Assembly (NCBI GenBank): GCA_018907035.1
Contig: JACCIC010000365.1
Span: 1 to 64,000 of the forward strand
From: Sycobia sp. Sy_11
Taxonomy: Eukaryota > Arthropoda > Insecta > Hymenoptera > Epichrysomallidae
Length of the DNA stretch: 64,000 nucleotides
Direction: 5' to 3'
Shown piece after piece: positions 11,033 to 20,454 of the stretch. The notes below the pieces were generated by a model. It saw only the letters and a list, made by a program, of their open reading frames with translations. It ran no database searches and was not told where the DNA came from. Positions within the stretch are counted from its first letter, which is position 1. Each line of letters opens with the position of its first letter. The position numbers and the translations under genes were made by a program.

Positions 11033-11556
11033 ATCAACGCGAGCTTATGAGTCGCGCTTACTGGGAATTCCTCGTTCATGATAATTGCAATCCGGAATAA
11101 TTGCAATCAGGAATAATTGCAATCAGGAATAATTGCAATCCCCAATCCCTAGCACGAAGGAGGTTCAGCGGGTTACCCGGGCCTTTCGGTCAGGGAGGAC
11201 ACGCTGATTCCTTCAGTGTAGCGCGCGTGCGGCCCAGAACATCTAAGGGCATCACAGACCTGTTATTGCTCAATCTCGTGCGACTAGAAGCCGCCTGTCC
11301 CTCTAAGAAGATTTGTTATTACGTCGGTAGTAAAAACCACCCGACACGAGGCCGGGGGCCTTCGAGATACCAGAAGGTACACCTATTTAGCAGGCTAGAG
11401 TCTCGTTCGTTATCGGAATTAGCCAGACAAATCGCTCCACCAACTAAGAACGGCCGTGCACCACCACCCACCGAATCAAGAAAGAGCTATCAATCTGTCC
11501 ATCCTTTCGGTGTCCGGGCCTGGTGAGGTTTCCCGTGATGAGTCAAATTAAGCCAC

Positions 11557-11590
<34 letters not shown>

Positions 11591-11907
11591 TCTTTAAGTT
11601 TCGACTTTGCAACCATACTTCCCCCGGAACCCAAAAGCTTTGGTTTCCCGGAAGCTGCCCGCCGAGTCATCGGAGGAACATCGGCGGATCGCTAGCTGGC
11701 ATCGTTTATGGTTAGAACTAGGGCGGTATCTGATCGCCTTCGAACCTCTAACTTTCGTTCTTGATTAATGAAAACATTTTTGGCAAATGCTTTCGCTTCT
11801 GTCCGTCTTGCGACGATCCAAGAATTTCACCTCTAATGTCGCAATACGAATGCCCCCATCTGTCCCTATTAATCACTTAAGATCCTATTCCATTATTCCA
11901 TGCACAC
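10842..11907 (-). rRNA. 18S: 18S rRNA, 3' portion (gene split by an R1-clade insertion)
   Basis: The minus strand ends with the universal 3' terminus (AGGTGAACCTGTGGAAGGATCATTA-type end at 10842). It contains the decoding-region and GTACACACCGCCCGTC blocks and extends to the insertion at 11907. Two anomalies are visible. A 16-bp unit is repeated four times at 11081-11140, where insect 18S normally has one copy. Near 11874-11884 the helix that is normally about 40 nt between GGAATAGGA and TGATTAATAGGG is replaced by TCTTAAG. With the 5' part (17212-18093) the gene would be about 1.93 kb. The insertion and anomalies suggest a non-functional unit. Confidence 0.95.
11081..11140 (-). repeat. 16-bp tandem repeat, four copies, inside 18S
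   Basis: ATAATTGCAATC (plus strand) recurs at 11081, 11097, 11113 and 11129, an exact 16-bp period. The linkers are CGGA or AGGA. Canonical 18S has a single copy, followed directly by the conserved CCCCAATCCC block. Confidence 0.9.
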
Positions 11908-12192
11908 AAAAAAAAAAAAAAAAAAAAAAAACAAAGGTCGCTCAGTTATGCTGTGTTGCACATAAACATTCCCGGCTGCACCTAGCTTACGCTTTATCGG
12001 CCGGTTGTGCTCCAGAGCTTTTCATTTTTCTGATCTTTTCTTTTGGTCCCAGATCTGTACATCACTGCGACTTTTGTGGACCTACAGTTTATAGTGGGTT
12101 CCGAACCACTTATTGCACCTTATTCCAGACTAGAGTTGCGGTAACCGGTGTAAAGGCTGGTTGTTCTTAATTGCTAATGTTTATTGCACTTT

Positions 12193-12219
12193 GCAGACCA
12201 GTGTATAGTGCTGGTCTGC
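12193..12219 (-). other. Stem-loop in the C1 3'UTR
   Basis: GCAGACCAG and CTGGTCTGC form a perfect 9-bp stem around a 9-nt loop. The C2 copy keeps it imperfectly (GCACACCAG / CTGGCCTGC). A 3'UTR structure recognised by the RT is plausible but unproven. Confidence 0.6.
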
Positions 12220-12384
12220 AGGTTTAGGAAAAATAAAAATATATATATGTGTTTGCTTTTAGATTTGCCATATGTACAGGTGTATGGCGCCGGTCCACTA
12301 TGATATTTGTTTGCTTTGTATAAATTTTTGTCCGTAGATCCTCCTTGTATATATTTATCTTTCAACTGCCAGATCCCTACCTAC

Positions 12385-15300
12385 CTATTCAGGTTCCTCT
12401 ATTGGCTCTTCTTCAAGTATTGGTTCTATTACTTCGAGAGACTCCTTTGTTTGTAGGAGTTCTCTCGCCAGTCTTTCGAAGGCCCTATAATTTTCTTGAC
12501 TCAATAGAGGTGTTATTTTCTCTTTGGAACCTGATCCTAATTTCCTGACATTTCGGGCAGACAGCCAGAACGTGCTCTGACGTATCCACCCCCCCACATG
12601 AGCATGTATCGTCCTCTCTCAGGTGGAATCGAGAGACGTATGACTTAAAGTCCCCATGCCCAGTGAGGAACTGAATTAGCCATCGCGATGGGCTGATCCA
12701 GTCTGCCTTCAGCCTATCTCTGACATTAGGTAGATATGAATATGTCAGCCTACCTTTTGTCGAGTTGTTCCAGATTTCTTGCCAGTCATCAATATATCTT
12801 TCTGATATCTCTCTTGCGGTACGACGTTGGTCCTCAGCTGACGCTGCATTTTTACGGTTTGCGTATAGCTCCACGTTACGCTTTAAGTCCAGCTGGATGG
12901 GGAGTTTTCCCGCGATCACAGTTAGAGCGTTTGTTGGGGTGGTTCTGTATGCACCGGTGACTCTAATGAGCGCGTGTCTATGAGAAGTTATCAACCTGCG
13001 TTGCGATTCAGGACACATCAAGTCATGCCAACCTGTCGCTGCGTAGGTAGCGATAGGTGTGAACAGCCCAGTATAGATAGTACTAAGCGCCTTAAATTTA
13101 AGGCCCCATTCCCATCTTGCCAGGCGACCAATCCGATCGAACATTTCCGAACATTTGGACTGTATTGCTTTCAAGTGGGATCCGACTTTAAGATGTTCGC
13201 CGAAGTGGACTCCAAGGTATCCTACACTTTCTAATCTCTTCATCCTCGAGCTGCCGACCACAATGTGGGGGGGGGGGCATTTGGATGAAGGTGGCCTCTC
13301 AAAATCAACATTCCACACTTTGGAGAGGCCAGCCTCATTTTATTGAGGCGACACCAGGATTCCACTTCTTCAATGTAACTCTGACCTTTTCTCTCGATCT
13401 CCTTACGCGAGTCTCCCTCCACCAGGAGTGCAATGTCATCTGCGTAGGCAATGACCTCACACCCTAGTCCTGAGAGCTGCCAAAGAAGGGGGTCAAGAAC
13501 TAGGTTCCACAGAGTTGGGCCCAGTACGAATCCTTGCGGACAACCCTTACTGATCCCAAGTTGCACCTCCTCAAAGCCATCTCGTATGAGGACTCGACGG
13601 CCCTTCAGGTAATCTTTTATCAATTTATAGAGGTTCCTGGGGCATGCTTTGCTTTTCAATGCTGCTAGGACAGCTGGCCACCAGACGTTGTCAAAGGCGC
13701 CTTTGATGTCCAGGAAAATTGCAACAACATATTTCCTGGTCGATTCACTCGCAGACTTACGCAACTGAACGATAGCGTCCTCAGGGGATCGCCCTCTCCT
13801 GAAGCCATACTGTCTAGGAGACAACCTTGTATCTATGATCCCATTTAATTTGTTCAGTATCAGAGCTTCAAGGGTTTTGCCGAGCAGTGGCAAAAGGCAA
13901 ATGGGCCTGTAGGACGCAGGGTCCTCAGGTTCCTTGTCCAACTTTCCATTCATTGGGGAAGACCCAGAATCTCAGGCACGAGTTGTAGATGGTGATCAGG
14001 TCCTGCCTGATGGTCGGCAGTGCTTTTCGAATTATGGGCAAGTCGAAGCTGTCTGGGCCAGGGGCCTTACCCAGCCTCATCTTGGGCATGACCTGATCCA
14101 ACTCAGTGTGATCGAATTCAGGGTCGGCTCCCCAAGGGGGAAGCGCGTTAGCCAAGTTTCTCATATCATTATGCTCTTGCGTTTCATCCTGTGTATTGTC
14201 TGGAGTGAACAGGGTTTTGAGCACAGCAGTAGCGGAGCTCACCCAGTCCGTTGTGTAGGTATCATCATCCAAACGGACGTTGCACGCAACTTCCTTGATG
14301 GACAGCTTTCCGACTTGGAGTCGGTAAGCTACGCCCCAGGGGTTCTCGTTACCCTTTACAGTGACAAAGTCTTGCCAATTGGTCTCTTTAGTATGCGTGA
14401 GTCTACGGACATTCTCCCTTCTGGCCGCTTTGTATTCATACTTGAGGTGGTCCCGTCTGACGGGGTCACGCTCTTTCTGGAATGCTCGACGGGCTTGATT
14501 TGTTGCCCTTTTTAACCTAGCTAATTCAGGGTTCCACCAGGGAACCCTCCTAACAGCTGCCCTACTCCTTGGTATGGCAGCGTTGCACGCTTTCCTCAAA
14601 GTGGCTGTCAAAGAGCGAACTCTCTCAATTGTCTCCATTTTAGAGCCGGGCATTTCTTTAGGGACCTGGTCCCATTCTTCCTCGAGTACAGCGCAGAAGG
14701 TTTCTCAGTTCGCTTTCTGTGTGGAGTATCGCTTAAGTTTGTATCCCTGTTTTGCAGCACTCGAACTTGCGAGTGTGCTTGCTCCGTTTAGGTGGAACAT
14801 GATCGTTCTATGATCACTCGAGATCCAGTCCTCCCTGACGGCCCACCCTGTGATGAGTGTCTCGAGATTCGTGGTGACAAGAGTAACGTCCACATTTCCC
14901 TCTCCAACTTCGCTGGAGACGGTGGCGATGCTGCCAGGCACATTGGCGACCTGGAGATTCCACTGCGCTATAATGTTTACTAATTCTTCTCCTTTGCAGT
15001 CGGTGCGATAAGACCCCCACAAGGGGGATCTGGCATTGGAATCGGCACCTATTAGCACCATCCTCCCCCGAAGTGCGTGCAGCACCTTACTTAGATGCGT
15101 AAGGTGTATCCATATTTCGTGGATCAGCTGGAAGTATCCACTGACCACATACATCGTTAGAGTTTGCATCCTGACCTCCGTCACAGCGAAGTGTGTGTTG
15201 GTCAGGTGCTTTAATTTAAGCACGGTCACCATCTATATATACCATTCTTGTGCGCAGTCTGAATCCCTCTATTCGTCCTAGGCGCTGGTATGGCTCTTGG

Positions 15301-15434
15301 AGTAGCAGGATGTCTACTCCTCTTTCCACACATTTAGTTCTTATCTCTGGAATGACCCTGCGTGCTCTTCTAGCATTTAGTTGCGCGAAGCGCAAGACAG
15401 GTCCACTTCGATTGTTTCGTACATTACTGGCCAT
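12385..15434 (-). pseudogene. Family C ORF2: APE-type endonuclease and reverse transcriptase, frameshifted
   Basis: The ATG at 15434 overlaps the end of ORF1 by 11 nt. The endonuclease is readable in two frames: LLLQEPYQ, then GADSNARSPLW and ISSDHRTI, which hold the Glu, Asp/Asn and Asp-His residues of APE-like nucleases. The RT follows in two further frames: APGPDSFDLP, then YRPICLLPLLGKTLEALI, AIFLDIKGAFDNVWW (Asp), GISKGCPQG and AYADDIALL (catalytic Asp pair). The C-terminal C-X-C...H...C segment (CSCGGVDTSEHVLAVC) is present. After one more shift near 12545 the reading ends in an acidic tail (EEEPIEEPE). At least four frameshifts (near 15220, 14680, 13940 and 13280) make it inactive. Confidence 0.88.
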
Positions 15435-16706
15435 AGTCCGTGGAGTTGACTAATCTCTCCATGGCAGCCTTGTATGCTGGACATGTCGAGTCCATAGAGC
15501 TGTGGTTTGAGGCTCTCTTTGCCTTTTGACAGTTTACACACTTTGGTGCGCTGTCCTTTTTGTTACAATCTTTGCTGCCATGCCCCCCCCCCCAAACTGC
15601 AGTGGGAGCAGCATTGCTCTGATTTGCAATGCTTCGCTACGTGCCCGTAGCCTTGGCATTTGTAGCACCTTGTGACCCTAAGGTAGTCTTGCACTCGGCA
15701 AGACAGCCACCCTATGTACAGTCTTTTCGTTTCCAGAAGCTTGGCTCTCTCTCACCCAGTTTGTGACCGTGTCACTCCTCTTGCCTGTTTTGAAACGGGG
15801 TTTGAAGAATTCAGAGAATTCTTCGGACGAGGAGGCCAGTCCCTCGTTTTGCTCATATATGGCCGAGGTCACCTCATCTGGCGATATGTCTTTCGGCACA
15901 TCGTAAATGATGAGCCTCGGCTTTCCCCTTGTTGGGGCCTCGATTTCAAATAAGCTGGCCAGGCTTTTGGACGCTTTGAGCTTCTCTAACCCCGCCTCCG
16001 TTGCCGTTTCCACTAGGAGACCTTTACTGGTCTCTCTCAGATTCTTAATCTGAACCTTGGCTACCCGAGGGTTGAAAGTCTTTTTCAAGACTTCCTTAGC
16101 CTTTCCTGTGGAAGAGATTTTCTCCACATTCCTGGGTTTCAGTATGACCACATTAGGTGGTGGTCTTATAGTGGCTTTAGCAACCTGGGCCTTGGGAGCG
16201 ACCAGTCTGCCTTTTATTCCATGCTTCTACCTTGAGCTGTTGTTGCTGTTGTTATTGGAGACCACAGTTGCATATGTCTGCGGTCCCCTAGTCTCCTTGT
16301 TCTTTTGGGCTAGCTCCTGCAGAGCCTCTGTTTTGGCTTCTGCACGAGCGCATCTGATCGCCATCTCCGATCTGACCACCATAAGCTCTTTTAATTTTCC
16401 GAGCCCCTCCTTCCTCAGAGTCGGGTCCTCTGCTGTTTTGAGGACCACTCTGAGGGGGGGCTCTTGACCGCGTGTGTATTTCCTGTCTTTGGAGACTTTG
16501 CTCTGGCAGGCTGGGTGGTCCAGGGTCTCCTTAGGGTCACCCGTCTTCACTAGTTTCATTAGCGGGTTTTGGGCCGCTCGTGTTTTGCTAGTGGTTTGCT
16601 TGTTTAGCTCCCTCTCTGCAGTTTTGGCCCTTTCATTAGGCCTCCTAACCTCCCTAACTTCCTTCTCCTTCTCCTCGTCTCCTCTTTTCTTGTTGTTTTT
16701 TATCAT
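15424..16706 (-). pseudogene. Family C ORF1: Gag-like RNA-binding protein, frameshifted
   Basis: The first 159 codons (16227-16706) are highly charged, coiled-coil-like (EEKEKEVREV) and end in Ser/Asn. A second frame (15678-16151) gives the RRM-like middle region (PRLIIYDVP). A third gives CCHC zinc knuckles (CYKCQGYGHVAKHC) near 15590-15665, interrupted by a run of C/G near 15585. The last frame ends in CPAYKAAMERLVNSTDYGQ, homologous to the family B ORF1 terminus, so the stop at 15424 is the natural one. Known role: RNP formation with the element RNA. Several frameshifts make this a pseudogene. Confidence 0.8.
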
Positions 16707-17211
16707 TTTGTCGTACGTCCACCTACTGAGGGTACTTTACAGCATCCCGTTCGGTGGACAAGATATGTATAGAACGGGCAATATATTAATCCTCTGGCAC
16801 TTGTAGCGGCTCCCATCTTCTGCCCTGGAGCCATGCGTCCCCTATCGCAACTGCCATACAATGTGGGATTAGGGGGGTTTTTATAGAGTAGTTCCTTCTC
16901 TCGGCCGGGCCTCAAAGCCAAGCCCCCGGCCCATTAAAGCAGAACGTTCCATAGATTTGACTGTCTGTGGTCGCTGAACCACTTGTAACGGGTTTGCGGT
17001 ATTAGGAAGTAAGCGCCAATTTCCCACTCCCAGCATCGGTAACTCCCGGGTGCACCAAGCCCGTTCGGCCAAAAGCTCGTTTGATCCTATCCTGAGAGAC
17101 CATTGCTGTATTTTAGCTGCATCCCCCTCCTGCTCCAAATATACTAAGGATGGAGGATGCGTTACCCCGGCACACGATCGTGGACGTAAACAGTTGGAAT
17201 TTTAGCGCCGG

Positions 17212-18093
17212 ATTCCATGCACACAGTATTCAGGCGAGTATAGCCTGCTTTGAGCACTCTAATTTGTTCAAAGTAAACGTACCGGCCCACCTCGGCACTC
17301 GATGAAGAGCACCGCGATGGGATATTAGCTGGACCGCCTCGAAAGGCTAAGTCCACCGGTAGGACGTCCCACAATCATGTCAGTTAAACATCGCGAGCGA
17401 TGAACCGACAGCGTAGCACACAGATTCAACTACGAGCTTTTTAACCGCAACAACTTTAATATACGCTATTGGAGCTGGAATTACCGCGGCTGCTGGCACC
17501 AGGCTTGCCCTCCAATGGATCCTCCCTAAAGGATTTAAAGTGTTCTCATTCCTATTACGGAGCCTCGGATGAGTCCCGTATCGTTATTTTTCGTCACTAC
17601 CTCCCCGTGTCGGGAGTGGGTAATTTGCGCGCCTGCTGCCTTCCTTGGATGTGGTAGCCGTTTCTCAGGCTCCCTCTCCGGAATCGAACCCTGATTCCCC
17701 GTTACCCGTTACAACCATGGTAGGCGCAGAACCTACCAACGACAGTTGATAAGGCAGACATTTGAAAGATGCGTCGCCGGTGCGAGACCGTGCGATCAGC
17801 ACAAAGTTATTCAGAGTCACCAAGGTAAACGATGGATGGGCCAAGACCCACCACCGATTGGTTTTGATCTAATAAAAGCGTTCCTACCATCTCTGGCCGG
17901 AACTCTGGTTTGCATGTATTAGCTCTAGAATTACATCAGTTATCCAAGTAAATGTGGGTACGATCTAAGGAACCATAACTGATTTAATGAGCCATTCGCG
18001 GTTTCAACTTAATTTTTTGGCATGTACTAAAAGAGACATGCATGGCTTAATCTTTGAGACAAGCATATGACTACTGGCAGGATCAACCAGGGA
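17212..18093 (-). rRNA. 18S: 18S rRNA, 5' portion
   Basis: The minus strand begins CTGGTTGATCCTGCCAGTAG at the 5' end and runs through the conserved 530-loop region (GCCGCGGTAATTCCAGC) to the insertion. The first 13 bases on the insertion side are the target duplication shared with the other half. I saw no obvious large lesion in this half. Confidence 0.96.
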
Positions 18094-18880
18094 GCTTCGC
18101 TGAAGCAAAAGCGTACTCGCACGCGTTAACAAGATATACTCTCGAGAAACGCGCGCGTCCGCCTAAAACCGTCGCCTACCGCAAGGGTAAGCGACGAAAC
18201 GCACCGTATGACGAACGTATTCGTCGGTACATTTGGGCATTTTATAAAAATATTGTTTAAGGTACCGCTCCATAAGATACCTCGTTCAAAATTTAAAGAA
18301 AATTAAGAACGAATAACGATACGTCTGCTCGCTGCCCGTCTTGCGAGGCGTATCGTCGATAAAACACGTCGACAGTCTCTCGTGTAAGAAGACGTTTATA
18401 AAACGCACTGTTCTTGGTTAACGAATAATACTTCGCTTTACAGAAAAAACATTATTATTCTCGCTCGGAATCGAGTGAGTCGATGCTCGGTAAAATATAG
18501 CACGCTTCAGAAAACTGAAGGAGTATATGTCATTAACGCCGTAGCGCGCACCGCATAAGGGCCATTCGGTCATAGACACCGACCTGCGGTAATGTAGTGG
18601 ATGACTTTTCGTTTGGTTGACCGACTGGTCGACTCTCATATATATACCAAAAGCTCCGCCGGAGCTTCGGCACCGACGGTTTTTTAACATAGAATCAAAT
18701 GGGTGAAAACCTCCGAAATACGCCCCGGGACGCGGTCGAAAAAAAAAGATAGTCGCAAAATGAAAAATTTTTTTTTCACGCTATGATAATGAAGCAATCT
18801 TTGCAACTACTCAAATTAATAACCAACAGACTCTCGGAACATATATTTCGAGAAAAACGTTGTAAAAGTTGTACATGTAA
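18094..18880 (-). other. 5' external transcribed spacer (proximal part)
   Basis: Unique spacer DNA upstream of 18S. Positions 18474-18880 reappear at 58782 onward, so this part has been copied elsewhere in the window. No gene is seen; short ORFs are spurious. The rRNA promoter was not recognised. Confidence 0.7.
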
Positions 18881-19597
18881 GTACACCATTACCCCGTCTC
18901 GATCGACGCGAAATCGAACGGAAGATACGAAATATATCTGCGAATCGCCCGCGCGTGCTCGAACTCGGTGCACGTAGAGTCATTGTACTCGGACCGAGGT
19001 ATCGACGCTCGGCCGTCGGAAGGCAAACAGGGTGTTTGAAAAGGGGCTAAAAATTACGCCTAAAAACGCCCTCAGAGGAATTTACCAGTGTGCGTTGGAA
19101 AGATGATGACGAGACAAATCGAACGGTGTCCTCGTTTATAGGCACCGTGTACCCGTTTAAAAGTTAGCGACCGAGGACTAACGTTGTAGTGGCCTACGCT
19201 CGAGGGGACTTGGTCTCTGGCGTACTCGCTCGACGGTGGGAGTACACCACTACCCCGCCTCGTTCGACGCGAAATCGAACGGAAGATACGAAATATGTCG
19301 CCGAATCGCCCGTGAGAGCTCTAACTAGGTGCACGGAGAACCATTGTACTCGTGCCGATGTATCGACGCTCGGCCGTCGGACGGCAAACGGGGTGTTTGA
19401 AAAGGGGCTAAAAACTGCGCCTAAAAACGCCCACAGAGGAATTTACCAGTGTGCGTTGGAAAGAGGACGACGAGACGAATCGAACGCTTTCCTCGTTTTC
19501 TCCCGCGCTCTATCCGCCGAAAAGTTATAAGCCGAAGACTAACGTCGTGGGAGTCAACGCGAAAGGCGAATGGTCTCTTTCGTAGGAGTAACTTTAG
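18881..19597 (-). repeat. ETS/IGS tandem repeats of about 361 bp
   Basis: One complete unit (18881-19241) and most of a second (from 19242) share GTACACCACTACCCCGCCTC-type starts, CTCGGCCGTCGGACGGCAAA and GAATTTACCAGTGTGCGTTGG. Repeats of this size upstream of 18S are typical of rDNA spacers, where they often carry promoter duplicates or enhancers. The second unit ends where R1-A sequence begins. Confidence 0.85.
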
Positions 19598-19770
19598 GTA
19601 CAGAAATTGAGTACCCGTAGATTTAACGTGCAGTATCTACCAATTTGCCTACGTACACGGTCCCCGTGGACGCGGGATCGGGATACGCCGGATCAGCGCG
19701 TTAGACGTGAGAATTGGGCCTCATTTGGCCTCACACCCAACTGCAGATTTGCCTCAGGGATCCGATTTAG
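19598..19770 (-). repeat. Degraded copy of the family A 3' end
   Basis: About 170 bp matching the terminal 3'UTR of family A (ACGTGCAGTATCTACCAATT, CGGGATCGGGATACGCC), lying directly 3' of copy A1. It is a truncated, older A end, so two A 3' ends stand in tandem at the edge of the array. Confidence 0.75.
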
Positions 19771-20454
19771 GTAGGGACATTTCTGTAACCGTGGATTTTA
19801 CGTGCAGTACCTACCAATTGGCCAACCTACACGGCCCCCATGGACGTGGGATCGGGATACGCCCGATCAGCGCGTTAGATGCGAGAACATTTGGTCTCGC
19901 ACCCAACTACGGAATTGCCTCAGGGGCCCGAGCACCCCATCGGCCCTCTCCGTGGGAGGCGAGGCCCTTCTAAACCTCTACCGGCTATGCAGGACCGGCA
20001 CCCGAGTTCGATTGAGTGCAACTCACACACCGGGTCGTCTACTGGACAGCGACCACACCGCTCCCTTTCGGCCGAAGCCTACTAAGCAGCAATGGCACGA
20101 CCGCCGTCGTTCGACGACACTTGGCCGCGTGAACTTGGGCTATCAACCACTGCCACTACGAGTCCGACCTCAGTCGATCGGGGCTGGGACAAGTCCCAGG
20201 AGCCCTCCGATCCCCATAGTACCTGTTATACTCCAGGTAGGAGTTTCGAGACAGCCCGCCACCGTGCAGATGCACGCCGACAAGCCATTTCTGCCCAGTT
20301 CGGAGTGTATCGGCTCCTAGGCTGGGTAGGTCTATTGACTAAGGTTAGACCGTGGGCTCGTCAGACCCAAGATATGCAGCAAGCTACACACTCCCCTGCG
20401 GTCCACCCATTCACACACCACATTCACGGACCATACATTCTCGCATTCTCTCGA

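Larger units (their letters stand above)
11908..17211 (-). mobile_element. R1-clade non-LTR retrotransposon inserted in 18S (family C, copy C1)
   Basis: A 5.3-kb element with two ORFs in rDNA orientation. It is flanked on both sides by ATTCCATGCACAC, which is 18S sequence present once in an empty gene, giving a clean 13-bp (perhaps 14-bp) target duplication. The insertion lies about 880 nt from the 18S 5' end. R1-clade elements specific for 18S (the R7 type) are known in mosquitoes; the clade fits, but site identity could not be checked. Both ORFs carry frameshifts. At the element's 3' end the plus strand has about 24 A, so the coding strand ends in oligo(T) rather than poly(A). A perfect 9-bp hairpin sits in the 3'UTR. 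Confidence 0.85.

Noticed and set aside
11101..11526. 141-codon ORF
   Set aside because: Lies wholly in 18S rRNA.
18054..18260. 68-codon ORF at the 18S 5' end
   Set aside because: Crosses the rRNA/ETS boundary and is not protein-like.
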